From: JBLHKW01 sp047618565
GTDB lineage: Bacteria > Planctomycetota > UBA1135 > GCA-002686595
NCBI GenBank assembly: GCA_047618565.1
Contig: JBLHKW010000048.1
Location: 1 to 32,690, forward strand
DNA: 32,690 bases
Direction of reading: 5' to 3'
The number at the start of each line of letters is the position of its first letter. Position 1 is the stretch's first letter. Under the pieces are notes generated by a model. It had not been told where the DNA came from. It ran no database searches and saw only the letters and a list, made by a program, of their open reading frames with translations. Made by a program: the position numbers and the translations under genes. Positions 1-7,915 of the stretch are shown one piece after another.

Positions 1-816
1 GCGGAGCTCGCTCCGCGCGATGTGGTCAGTCGCGCGGTCTCGGCGCGCATGATCGCGACCGACGATACCAACGTCTACCTGGACCTCTCGGACGTGAGCG
101 GCGACCCGCACCTGGCCTTCCCTGGGATCAGTCGCATCTGCCGCTACTTCCGGATCGATATCGCGCGCGATCCCATTCCCGTACGGCCAGGCGCCCATTA
201 CATGATCGGCGGCATGTCCGTCGACCTGGATGGCCGCACCACGGCCCCGGGGCTGTGGGCGGTCGGCGAATGCGCGAACACCGGGATGCACGGGGCCAAC
301 CGCATGGGCTCGAACTCGCTGCTCGAGGCGATCGTGCTCGGACGTCGCACGGGGCGCGCTGCGGCTGCCGCGGGGACCACCGCCGTGATGGGGGGCCTCT
401 ACTCCGTCCGCTCGGACGAACGTGTGGCGCCGCCGGGTGGCGTGCAGCTGAACATCCAGGATCTGACCTACTCCCTGAAGTCGATGATGTGGCGTCAGAT
501 GGGGGTCGAGCGCGTGCAGAGCGGTCTCGAGGAAGCGCGCCACAATCTCGATTTCTGGACGCGCGCCGTGTGCGAGCTGAGTCCACCCGAGCCGCGCTCC
601 TGGGAGCTGATCAACATGCTCACCTTTGCGCAGCTGGCGACGACGGGCGCATTGCTGCGTGAAGAATCACGCGGCGTGCACTATCGTTCTGACTTCAAGG
701 ATGAACGCCCCGAGTCGTGTGTCCACACCCTGTGCACGCCCACGCTTCAGGGTTCCCGGCTGATCGGGGCACACTTCACCCCGCAGCCATTGAGCGAATC
801 GATCCCTACCGTATGA
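1..816 (+). CDS. nadB: L-aspartate oxidase, C-terminal part (5' end outside window)
   Basis: The frame is open from base 1 and gives A-E-L-A-P-R-D-V-V-S-R-A, the conserved ELAPRDVVSRA stretch of L-aspartate oxidase, so the GTG at 22 is internal and not a start. Further family motifs follow: HYMIGG with a conserved Arg/His environment, GLWAVGECANTGMHGANRMG and SNSLLEA, which form the FAD-binding and active-site region of the fumarate reductase/succinate dehydrogenase flavoprotein fold. About 270 C-terminal residues are present of a usual 500-550. The enzyme oxidises L-aspartate to iminoaspartate, the first step of de novo NAD synthesis, in the cytosol. Its TGA overlaps the ATG of hflX (ATGA), so the two are probably translationally coupled. 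Identity is confident; only the N-terminal half is missing because of the window edge. Confidence 0.93.
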   Translation, partial: AELAPRDVVSRAVSARMIATDDTNVYLDLSDVSGDPHLAFPGISRICRYFRIDIARDPIPVRPGAHYMIGGMSVDLDGRTTAPGLWAVGECANTGMHGANRMGSNSLLEAIVLGRRTGRAAAAAGTTAVMGGLYSVRSDERVAPPGGVQLNIQDLTYSLKSMMWRQMGVERVQSGLEEARHNLDFWTRAVCELSPPEPRSWELINMLTFAQLATTGALLREESRGVHYRSDFKDERPESCVHTLCTPTLQGSRLIGAHFTPQPLSESIPTV

Positions 817-2123
817 GCCGAGCCCCGGAGCCGACGCGCACGCCGCGCGAGCGCGTACTGATCTGCGGCGTGATCTTTCCCGATGCACCGGTCGAGTTCG
901 AGGGCGAGCTCTCGGAAGCGACCGCCCTGGCGAAGGCCGCGAACGCCGTCGTCGTGGGGGAGGGTGTCGTGCAGCGACGTGCACGCCCGCACCCCGCAAC
1001 TTTGATGGGCAAGGGCAAGGTCGAGGAGATCATGGAGCTGGTGCAACGCCATGATCCCGACGCGGTGGTGGTCGACAACGATCTCACCCCGGCGCAGATG
1101 CGCAACCTCGAGAAGGCCTGGTGCAAGCGCATCATCGATCGCTCCGAGCTGATCCTCGACATCTTCGCGCGGCGCGCGAAGACGCGCCAGGCCAAGTTGC
1201 AGGTCGAGCTGGCCCAGAACGAGTACCTGGCACCGCGTCTGCGGCGCATGTGGACGCACCTGGAGCGCACTGAGGGCGCCATCGGCACCCGCGGCCCCGG
1301 GGAGACACAGCTGGAAACCGACCGCCGGCTGCTGCGCAAGCGCATCACCGATCTCAAGGGGCAGCTCAAGGAGATCGAGGCGCGCAAGCGGCGTGAGGTG
1401 AAGAGTCGCGCCGAGCAGTTCACGGTCGGCATCGTGGGCTACACGAACGCGGGCAAGTCGACCCTGTTGAATCGCCTCACCAAGAGTGACGAGCTCGTGG
1501 CCGACATGCCCTTCGCGACCCTGGACACGCGCACGCGCAAGTGGCGCATGTCCGACGGGCGCTCCGTCCTGCTGTCCGATACGGTCGGATTCCTTCAGCG
1601 CTTGCCGCACCACCTGGTGGCCTCGTTTCACGCGACGCTGGAGGAGGCCTTCAACGCCGACCTGCTGCTGAACGTTGTGGACGCCTCGCACCCGGATGCC
1701 GCCAACCACATCCGCGCGGTGGACCGCGTGCTGAAGAGCCTCTCCGGACACCTGCCGCCGGAGATCGTGCTCTTCAACAAGGTCGACCGGGTCGACGATC
1801 CCATCTCACTCCAGCTGCTCGTGGCGGATGACAGCAAGGAGGTCATCTACCTCTCGGCGCACACCGGAGAGGGCACGGACCGGCTCGAGCAAGCCGTCTG
1901 GCGCTATCTCGACGACCGCTCCAAGGTGGTCGACATCCTGATCCCGATCAGCGACGGGCGCACCATCGCCCGCGTTCGTGCCCACGGCGCGATCCTGGAG
2001 GAGGACTGCGGCGAGGAGGGCACATTGCGCATCCGCACGCGTGTCAGTCTTCCGGCGCTCGGTAGCCTGCGGCGCGAGGCGGGGCCCGGCGTCGACTTCC
2101 GACTGCTCAGTCCGGGTTCGTGA
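813..2123 (+). CDS. hflX: GTPase HflX
   Basis: A 436-residue ribosome-associated GTPase of the Obg-HflX superfamily. In this family HflX splits stalled or heat-damaged 70S ribosomes. Visible features are the N-terminal HflX domain, the family signature GPGETQLETDRR near residue 161, a Walker A/G1 loop GYTNAGKST near 209-217, G3 DTVGF near 256-260, G4 NKVD near 321 and a G5-like SAHTGEG. I chose the ATG at 813 because it overlaps the nadB stop in an ATGA arrangement and gives the normal length; the longer frame from 717 would add residues translated from nadB sequence. The 3' end converges with, and overlaps by 17 bp, the LysM gene on the other strand. Confidence 0.95.
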   Translation: MSRAPEPTRTPRERVLICGVIFPDAPVEFEGELSEATALAKAANAVVVGEGVVQRRARPHPATLMGKGKVEEIMELVQRHDPDAVVVDNDLTPAQMRNLEKAWCKRIIDRSELILDIFARRAKTRQAKLQVELAQNEYLAPRLRRMWTHLERTEGAIGTRGPGETQLETDRRLLRKRITDLKGQLKEIEARKRREVKSRAEQFTVGIVGYTNAGKSTLLNRLTKSDELVADMPFATLDTRTRKWRMSDGRSVLLSDTVGFLQRLPHHLVASFHATLEEAFNADLLLNVVDASHPDAANHIRAVDRVLKSLSGHLPPEIVLFNKVDRVDDPISLQLLVADDSKEVIYLSAHTGEGTDRLEQAVWRYLDDRSKVVDILIPISDGRTIARVRAHGAILEEDCGEEGTLRIRTRVSLPALGSLRREAGPGVDFRLLSPGS

Positions 2124-2652
2124 AGCGGTCCACGTCGGGTAGACGCAGCACGAAGTCAGCACGCAGGGCATCCGCGCTCGCGAGCCCGTTGTAGCGCCCG
2201 ACAGCCTCGACGATCTGGTGCAGGCCGATGCCGTCCGGTCGCGTGCGGTAGTGGCCCTGGCAGATCTTGCTGAGCACGTCCCCGGGGCGGACGACGATCT
2301 CGAAGTCCGGTCCGAAGTGGGGGACCGGCTGCGGCTCGGGGCGCGGCGCGGGCGCGCGCTCCGTCTCTCGCGGAAGCGCATCCCGCTCCAACCGGTTTCC
2401 GGGACGGGGCTGGTCCGGGAGCGCGTCGGCCACGTTGTCGAAGAACGGCTGGCTACCGCTCGGTCGCCCCACGATGAGCGTGTTCCACCCGGCCTGCAGT
2501 GTCTGGCCGGATTCCCTGGCAGCCACCGAGATCGACGGGACGCCCCGTTGATGGTCCTGCCTTCGACGCTGGTCGCTGGTCAGTCGTCCTTGCCACGCCG
2601 CCGCGGAGGCGAAGAGCGTGAGCAGGACGAGTAGACCGACGAGTGCGCGCAT
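2107..2652 (-). CDS. LysM domain protein, exported
   Basis: A 181-residue protein beginning MRALVGLLVLLTLFASAAA, a clear Sec signal peptide with a cleavage site near residue 18-20. The middle is polar and proline-rich (residues about 80-115). The C-terminal 60 residues form one LysM-like domain (FEIVVRPGDVLSKICQGHY ... LPD), a fold that binds peptidoglycan or other N-acetylglucosamine polymers. The start was placed at the ATG at 2652, seven bases after the secDF stop, because the upstream in-frame ATG would extend into secDF without a signal peptide. It is the last gene of a minus-strand run trmD-rplS-secDF-this gene. Its function beyond cell-wall binding is not evident. A role near the secretion machinery is suggested only by position. 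Confidence 0.75.
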   Translation of the reverse strand: MRALVGLLVLLTLFASAAAWQGRLTSDQRRRQDHQRGVPSISVAARESGQTLQAGWNTLIVGRPSGSQPFFDNVADALPDQPRPGNRLERDALPRETERAPAPRPEPQPVPHFGPDFEIVVRPGDVLSKICQGHYRTRPDGIGLHQIVEAVGRYNGLASADALRADFVLRLPDVDRFTNPD

Positions 2653-2659
2653 GGTGGGA

Positions 2660-5620
2660 TCAGGTGGCTTGGATCTGGGGCTTCTTGGCCTGCTCGGCAG
2701 CTTCCGCTTCGTGCTTGGCGATCCGGTGGCCCTCAAGCCAGAGGAGCGACGGGCAGGCGATGAACATCGACGAGTAGGTACCGACGATCACGCCGATCGA
2801 GAGCGCGAAGGCGAAGCCCTCCAGAACGTTACGGCTTCCGAGGTTGAAAGCCAAGAGGATCAAGACCGTCGTGAGAGTCGTGAGCGACGTCAGGAGGGTA
2901 CGCGAGAGGGTCTGGTTGATCGAGCGGTCGATGACCGTCGATAGATCACCCTTCATGCGCGGCATGTTCTCCCGGATACGGTCGAAAACGACGATCGTAT
3001 CGTTCAGGGAGTACCCGATGATCGTCAGGAAGGCCGCGATCATCGGCAGGTTGATCTCGACCTCGATCAGGTCGAACTTCATGGCCACCGCCAGGACGCC
3101 CAGGGTGATCAGGACGTCGTGGACCAGGGCGATCACAGCCGCCCAGCCATAGGAGTACTCGGCGAAGCGCACGCGGATGTACATGACTGCCGCGAAGAGG
3201 CTGAGCAGGATGGCGAAGATGGCCTTGTCGCGCAGCTCGCCAACGACCTGGGCACCCACGACCGCCACCTCGGGCACCGTGTTGGCCCAGCGGTACTCGA
3301 CGCCGTCGAGGCCCTCGGCAAAGCGCGCCTCGATCAGCTGCGAGAGGACGACGGTGTCCTTCTCGAGTCCGACCGTACCGCTGAACAGGTACGCCGCGGC
3401 CGGGCCCGTGACCTGGCTCAGCTGGATATCGGTCACGCCAGCATTGCCGAGCAGGGTCTCGACCCCGCCCAAGTCACGGGTCGACTCGAAGTAGAGCGTG
3501 CCCGTGGCGGCTGTGCCGTCGACCGAGATCTCGTAGGGACCCTTCTCGAGCATGTCGGCGAGGGCGCTGCGCACCTCGTTCTCGACCGTGTCCTTGAGCG
3601 TCTTGCTGTCATCGTTGTCCCCGCCGTCGGCTTTCGACGTGACGCGGAACTGGGTGTACAGCTTGTCGCCGGATTCGGACGCCAGGATGGCCTTCACCTC
3701 CGAGGACTTGCCGATCAGACCTTCGATGCCCTGCACGCGCTCTCGCACGGCCTTCACGTCCTGCGGGGACTGCGTGCGGACGGTCATCGTCACGCCGCCA
3801 AGGAAGTCGATACCGAGCTTCTGCTTGGTCGGGATCGAGATGAAGAGGGCCAGTCCCGCCGTGATGAGCACCGACGACAGCATGTAGGCGTTCTTGCGCT
3901 TGGCCATGAACGCGATCTTCGTGTCGCTCACGAAGCGCGCCATGCTGAATTCCTTGATGCCCTTCTCGAGCTGTATGTGCACCAGGATGCGCGTGATGAC
4001 GAGCGCGCAGAAGACCGAGGTGATGATGCCGATGCACAGGGTCGTCGCGAAGCCACGCACCGGGCCCGTGCCGAAGATGTACAGGATCCAGCCGGTGATC
4101 AGGGTCGTCAGGTTAGCGTCGATGATGGTCGACGTTGCGTTGGCGAAACCGTCCTTGGCCGCCTGTTGTGTCCTGCGACCACGAAGGGCTTCCTCACGGA
4201 TCCGTTCGTAGATCAGGATGTTGGCGTCGACCGCCATGCCGACCGTCAGGATGATGCCAGCGACGCCGGGCAGGGTCAGCGTGGCCTGCAGGAAGGACAG
4301 CGCGCCCATGAGGAGCGTCAGGTTGACCAGCAAGCTGATGCCGGCGAACAGGCCCAGGCGGCGGTAGTAGAAGATGATGAACAGCAGCACGGCGCCCAGG
4401 GCGATGATGCAGCTGAGCGCTCCGCGCGCCACGTAGTCGTCACCCAGGGTCGCGCCGACCCGTTCGCGGTGCTCGAGCTCCGGCTTGATCTTGAGTGAAC
4501 CCGAGCGCAGCACGGTCACCAGCTCCAGCACCTCTTCCATGGTGAAGCCACCGGCTCCGCCCTCGATGATGCCGCCGCCGGGCAGGCGCGAGTTGATGCG
4601 CGGGAAGGTTGCGATCTCGCCGTTGATGACGATCGCCATCTGCTGCTCGATGTGAGCGCCGGTAAAATCCGAGAAGGCCGAGCGCGTCTCGGTGGACATG
4701 TCGAAGCCCACTGCCGGGTAGCCGAGCTGGTCCTGGGACGGACGCACCGAGGCCAGATCCTCGCCCGTGAAGCGCCAGTTGACATCCTCCTGGACGATCA
4801 GGGGCTGCAGTCGCTGCTTGAGCGGGGTGACACCGTCGTCCTCGTAGGGGAACCACTCGAGTCGGCCCCAGGTACCGCCCTCGGCGTAAGGGAGCTTGTT
4901 GAAGGCCGCGATAGGCACGTTCTCGTTGGCGTCGACCCAGGCCTCGACCTTGCTGCGTTCCGCGGTCAGGTCGGTCTCCTGGTTGAAGTCCGAGTCCTTG
5001 GCGAGGATGTAGAAACCCAGGTTTCCGACGTTCTCGATCAGCTCCTGCCACGGATCGGCATTGATCAGGCGCACTTCCGCGCCCGCGGCGTGGGCTGCCT
5101 TGGGCGTGTCCAGCACTCCGCGCTGCACCCCGGTCAGGGTGTTGCGGATCTTCTTGCGGTAGCGGAGCTTCTCGCCGTCGATCTGGATCACGCCGCCGCT
5201 GCCCGGGAAGGCCTTGATCGTCTCGTCGACTGCGTCGAGGGTGACCGATGCGCCCTCCATCGCGAGCGCCTCGCTCAATCCGGCACTGACGCTGTGGCGC
5301 ACCTCGGTGCCGGCACCCGGCAACTCGATCACGATGCGGTTGTCGCCCTCGGGGCGAACGATGGGCTCGCGCACACCCTGCGGGTCGATCCGTTCCTTGA
5401 TGATGCCGATGAACTGATTGATCAGTTCGCGCGGATTGGCCGCTTCCTGGGCCGTGATGGTCCCGTCGGCCAGGGCCTCGTCGATCGGCAGACTGTAGAC
5501 CAGTCGCGTCCCGCCTTGCAGGTCGAGGCCCAGCCGGAAGCCGGCGAAGAGCAGCGAGATGACTGCCCCCGCGAGCATGATGAGGATCAGGACGATCTTG
5601 CGACCGAGGTTTTCAACCAT
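2660..5620 (-). CDS. secDF: Fused protein translocase subunit SecD-SecF
   Basis: A 986-residue single polypeptide containing both SecD and SecF, which use the proton-motive force to help complete protein export through SecYEG. The SecD half starts with a membrane helix and the GLDLQGG motif (about residues 30-36). It has a long periplasmic P1 region, then the conserved membrane segment VDANILIYERIREE (about 462-475). The SecF half has its own GIDFLGG motif near 602-608 and the SecF signature NDTIVVFDRIRENM near 872-885. Both catalytic-type Asp/Arg membrane motifs are present, so neither half looks decayed. SecD and SecF are separate in E. coli; fused forms occur in Bacillus and in several other phyla. 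The C-terminus carries a short Ala/Glu/Lys-rich cytosolic tail. It lies 95 bp downstream of rplS and 7 bp upstream of the LysM gene. Confidence 0.96.
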   Translation of the reverse strand: MVENLGRKIVLILIMLAGAVISLLFAGFRLGLDLQGGTRLVYSLPIDEALADGTITAQEAANPRELINQFIGIIKERIDPQGVREPIVRPEGDNRIVIELPGAGTEVRHSVSAGLSEALAMEGASVTLDAVDETIKAFPGSGGVIQIDGEKLRYRKKIRNTLTGVQRGVLDTPKAAHAAGAEVRLINADPWQELIENVGNLGFYILAKDSDFNQETDLTAERSKVEAWVDANENVPIAAFNKLPYAEGGTWGRLEWFPYEDDGVTPLKQRLQPLIVQEDVNWRFTGEDLASVRPSQDQLGYPAVGFDMSTETRSAFSDFTGAHIEQQMAIVINGEIATFPRINSRLPGGGIIEGGAGGFTMEEVLELVTVLRSGSLKIKPELEHRERVGATLGDDYVARGALSCIIALGAVLLFIIFYYRRLGLFAGISLLVNLTLLMGALSFLQATLTLPGVAGIILTVGMAVDANILIYERIREEALRGRRTQQAAKDGFANATSTIIDANLTTLITGWILYIFGTGPVRGFATTLCIGIITSVFCALVITRILVHIQLEKGIKEFSMARFVSDTKIAFMAKRKNAYMLSSVLITAGLALFISIPTKQKLGIDFLGGVTMTVRTQSPQDVKAVRERVQGIEGLIGKSSEVKAILASESGDKLYTQFRVTSKADGGDNDDSKTLKDTVENEVRSALADMLEKGPYEISVDGTAATGTLYFESTRDLGGVETLLGNAGVTDIQLSQVTGPAAAYLFSGTVGLEKDTVVLSQLIEARFAEGLDGVEYRWANTVPEVAVVGAQVVGELRDKAIFAILLSLFAAVMYIRVRFAEYSYGWAAVIALVHDVLITLGVLAVAMKFDLIEVEINLPMIAAFLTIIGYSLNDTIVVFDRIRENMPRMKGDLSTVIDRSINQTLSRTLLTSLTTLTTVLILLAFNLGSRNVLEGFAFALSIGVIVGTYSSMFIACPSLLWLEGHRIAKHEAEAAEQAKKPQIQAT

Positions 5621-5715
5621 CGTTCATGGCCGGGCACTTTCGCCGCGGCCTCCTAGGAAGTTTCGTGGGGTGCAGAGAGCTCTGCGCTGGGGAATTCGAG
5701 TGCTGCGATCTCTGT

Positions 5716-6162
5716 CTATTCCGCGGACGCGGCTTCTTCGACCTGGCTGGCGGCCTTGGCCGCCTCGGCGGCCGTCTCGCGGCGCGTACGCTCGGCGACG
5801 CGATCGCGACGCACCTTGTCGCCCAGGAGCTCCTTGACGCGCGTGCGCTTCCCGACGCGATCGCGCAGGTAGAACAGCTTGGCTCGGCGCACATCACCGC
5901 GGCGGGTGATGACGATGTCCTTCACGCGCGGGCTGTGCAGGGGGAACGAGCGCTCGACGCCCTCGCTCTGCACGATCCGGCGCACGGTGAAGTTCTTGCG
6001 GATGCCGCGTCCCCGGAAGGAGATGACGATGCCGACGAAGAGCTGGATCCGCTCCTTGTCGCCCTCCTTGATCAGGTAGTGCACTTCGACGGTGTCGCCG
6101 ACGTGCAGCTTGGGCATGTCCGTGCTGATCTGTTCGCGTTCGATCTCGTCCATCAAATCCAT
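5716..6162 (-). CDS. rplS: 50S ribosomal protein L19
   Basis: A 148-residue L19 protein, recognisable from HVGDTVEVHYLIKEGDKER, QLFVGIVISFRGRGIRKNF and the FPLHSPRVKDIVITRRGDVR core. L19 sits at the 30S-50S interface. The usual length is about 115-120 residues. Here an N-terminal stretch of about 15 residues and an Ala/Glu/Arg-rich C-terminal tail of about 30 residues (ending QVEEAASAE) are extra. It lies 39 bp downstream of trmD, the common trmD-rplS order, but rpsP and rimM, which often precede trmD, are not here. A short hairpin sits directly in front of the start (see 6172-6188). Two in-frame ATG codons (6162 and 6153) are possible starts. Confidence 0.96.
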   Translation of the reverse strand: MDLMDEIEREQISTDMPKLHVGDTVEVHYLIKEGDKERIQLFVGIVISFRGRGIRKNFTVRRIVQSEGVERSFPLHSPRVKDIVITRRGDVRRAKLFYLRDRVGKRTRVKELLGDKVRRDRVAERTRRETAAEAAKAASQVEEAASAE

Positions 6163-6171
6163 GGTCGTCTC

Positions 6172-6188
6172 AGAGCCCTGTGGGCTCT
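6172..6188 (-). promoter_or_regulatory. Hairpin in rplS leader
   Basis: The trmD-rplS intergenic segment contains a perfect 7-bp inverted repeat (AGAGCCC / GGGCTCT) with a 3-base loop, ending about 10 bases before the rplS ATG. On the RNA a purine-rich AGAGGAGAG lies just upstream of the hairpin. Folding would bring that Shine-Dalgarno-like sequence closer to the start. Whether it regulates L19 synthesis or is incidental cannot be told from sequence alone. Confidence 0.35.
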
Positions 6189-6201
6189 CTCCTCTGTTTG
6201 T

Positions 6202-6960
6202 CTAGGCGTTCTTGCGTTCGGTCTCCGCAGCTGGCCCCGTACTGTCCCGTAGGACAGTCGGCGCCGATCCGCGGTTGGTCTGGCGTTCTAGTGTTAGCTC
6301 TCTGGCGCGCGTGGCTCTCCAGCGCTTGATGGCCCCGTGGTCGCCGCCCAGCAGGACGTCGGGTACGGGGTTGCTTCGAAAGACCCGCGGTCGCGTGTAG
6401 TGCGGGTGGTCGAGGGCTCGCGCGTCACCGTCCGGGTCGCGGTGATCGAAGGAGTCTTCCAAGGCTGAGCGCTCGTTGCCAAGTACACCCGGTAACAGGC
6501 GCGCCGCCGCTTCGAGTACGCACAACGCGGGCAGCTCGCCGCCCGCCAGTACGAAGTCGCCGATCGACAGCAGCTGGAAATCGAGCACCTCGAAGATGCG
6601 CTGATCGAAGCCCTCGTAGCGGCCGCAGAGAAGCAGGCAGCGCTCGAGCGCGCCGATCTCCGAAGCCACGGACTGTTCGAAGGGCCGTCCACTCGGGCAG
6701 AGGGCGAATTTCTCGTGCGGGCCGAAGTTTTCTTCGACCCACTCGACGCACTCCACGATGGGTTCGGGTTTGAGCAGCATGCCTGGACCACCACCATAGG
6801 GACGGTCGTCGACAGTCCGGTGGCGGTTCCGGGACCAGTCCCGGAAATCGACCAAACGGATGTCCACCAGGCCCCTCTGACGGGCGTTTCCCAGGACACC
6901 ACAGGCCAGGTAAGGCTCGAGTGCTTCGGGAAACAGGGTGAGAATGGTAAAGAGCGGCAA
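6202..6960 (-). CDS. trmD: tRNA (guanine-37-N1)-methyltransferase
   Basis: A 252-residue SPOUT-fold methyltransferase that transfers a methyl group from S-adenosylmethionine to N1 of G37 in tRNAs, preventing frameshifts. Motifs seen: FTILTLFPE at the N-terminus, DDRPYGGGPGML near 51-62, the trefoil-knot SAM-binding segments LLCGRYEGFDQR near 109-121 and SIGDFVLAGGE near 131-141, and HPHYTRPRVF. The start is a TTG at 6960, supported by a strong Shine-Dalgarno AAGGAGG seven to eight bases upstream. The C-terminal 30 residues are low-complexity compared with the family. It is the first gene of the minus-strand run trmD-rplS-secDF-LysM. Confidence 0.95.
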   Translation of the reverse strand: MPLFTILTLFPEALEPYLACGVLGNARQRGLVDIRLVDFRDWSRNRHRTVDDRPYGGGPGMLLKPEPIVECVEWVEENFGPHEKFALCPSGRPFEQSVASEIGALERCLLLCGRYEGFDQRIFEVLDFQLLSIGDFVLAGGELPALCVLEAAARLLPGVLGNERSALEDSFDHRDPDGDARALDHPHYTRPRVFRSNPVPDVLLGGDHGAIKRWRATRARELTLERQTNRGSAPTVLRDSTGPAAETERKNA

Positions 6961-7282
6961 GGACCCCTCCTTGCAAAAGGCCCAAAAGGGTAGGAAGGCC
7001 CACTTGGAGGGTCAAGGTTAATACAATAGGAAGGTGTCCTCCCGAACGGCCCGCGTTGGGTGTGGTTTTGCAGGGGCCGGCGCGCCGTAAATCCCCGCGG
7101 CCGGGGGGGGCTTGTGGAGCCGCCCCCGATGCCGTCCCGAGCCCGAGGCGCTGGCGAACGCAACCCGGTACAACGGGCCGACTTCCACTCCGTCCAGCAA
7201 CGCCCCGGCCGTGCAGTTCGGTAGGCTTGCGGCCCTTCGACCCGAACCCCATTTTCGAGGCCCCAGGCCCCGTCCGCAAACC
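6961..7282. other. Divergent intergenic region between trmD and ribE
   Basis: About 320 bp with no convincing gene. It should carry both promoters. On the minus strand an AT-rich patch TATTGTATTAA (about 7016-7027) could be the -10 region for trmD, but no good -35 box is visible. On the plus strand a strong GC hairpin lies at 7104-7127 (GGGGG+GGCT pairing with AGCC+CCCCC, one bulged G). I looked for the conserved blocks of an FMN (RFN) riboswitch before ribE and did not find them. Open frames here in ribE's frame are compositionally arginine/proline-rich and look non-coding. Confidence 0.4.
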
Positions 7283-7876
7283 GTGTTCACCGGCATCATC
7301 GAATCCCGCATCCCCGTCCGTGCTTTCCAGCCCCAGGGCGACGGCGCCAGGCTGGTCTTACCGCGCCCCGATGTCCCTGGCTGGGATGTCCACACGGGCC
7401 AGAGCATCGCCGTCTGCGGGACCTGCCTGACCGTGGTCGAGCAGAGCCCGGACGGCGCCATGGGCTTCGACCTGTCCCCGGAGACCCTGGATCGCACCTG
7501 GTTCCGTGACCTGGTGCCGGGGCGCATGGTCAATCTGGAGCGCGCCATGCTGCTCTCGGATCGCATCGACGGCCATCTGGTGGCCGGTCACGTGGATGGG
7601 GGAGGCCGCCTGGCAGGGCGTGAAGCGACCGACGACGGGGGCGCCGTCTTCCAGTTCGAGGTCGACGAGGGCCTGGAGCGCTACCTGATCGAGAAGGGCA
7701 GTGTCACCCTCGATGGGGTCAGCCTGACCGTGGTGAAGCCCTCAGGGCGGCTCTTCAGCGTGGCCTTGATCCCGTTGACCCTCGAGCTCACCAACCTGGG
7801 CTCGGCCGAGATCAGCCAGCGGGTCAACGTGGAGGCCGACATGATCGGCAAGTGGATCGAGCGGCTGACCTGCTGA
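7283..7876 (+). CDS. ribE: Riboflavin synthase, alpha subunit
   Basis: A 197-residue riboflavin synthase that converts two 6,7-dimethyl-8-ribityllumazine molecules to riboflavin plus a pyrimidinedione. It has the two tandem lumazine-binding barrels of the family. N-terminal FTGIIE, CGTCLTVVE, VNLERAM and GHLVAGHVDG belong to the first barrel; KGSVTLDGVSLTVV and the LTNLG segment belong to the second. The start is taken as the GTG at 7283 because the family nearly always starts (M)FTGIIE. The frame stays open 171 bases further upstream, but that translation is Arg/Pro-rich and unlike any riboflavin synthase extension. No other rib gene is adjacent, so it is a stand-alone locus here. Older nomenclature uses ribC or ribE for the same protein. 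Confidence 0.93.
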   Translation: MFTGIIESRIPVRAFQPQGDGARLVLPRPDVPGWDVHTGQSIAVCGTCLTVVEQSPDGAMGFDLSPETLDRTWFRDLVPGRMVNLERAMLLSDRIDGHLVAGHVDGGGRLAGREATDDGGAVFQFEVDEGLERYLIEKGSVTLDGVSLTVVKPSGRLFSVALIPLTLELTNLGSAEISQRVNVEADMIGKWIERLTC

Positions 7877-7915
7877 TCCGGATTCCGGGTCCCGACCCCG
7901 GTCAGCGGCCGGGTC
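7877..7915. terminator. Possible bidirectional terminator between ribE and the MCE gene
   Basis: The 39-bp gap between two convergent genes holds overlapping GC-rich inverted repeats (CCGGG / CCCGG, in two alternative pairings). No run of T follows on either strand, so intrinsic termination is only suggested. Confidence 0.3.

Noticed and set aside
3119..4498. 459-codon plus-strand open frame inside secDF
   Set aside because: Antisense of an unmistakable SecDF; the translation is His/Arg/Asp/Glu-rich and resembles no protein.
7112..7282. 57-codon N-terminal extension of ribE
   Set aside because: Riboflavin synthases start at FTGIIE; the extension is Arg/Pro-rich and reads through a strong GC hairpin.
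7018..7282. FMN (RFN) riboswitch before ribE
   Set aside because: The conserved RFN sequence blocks were looked for on both strands and are absent.
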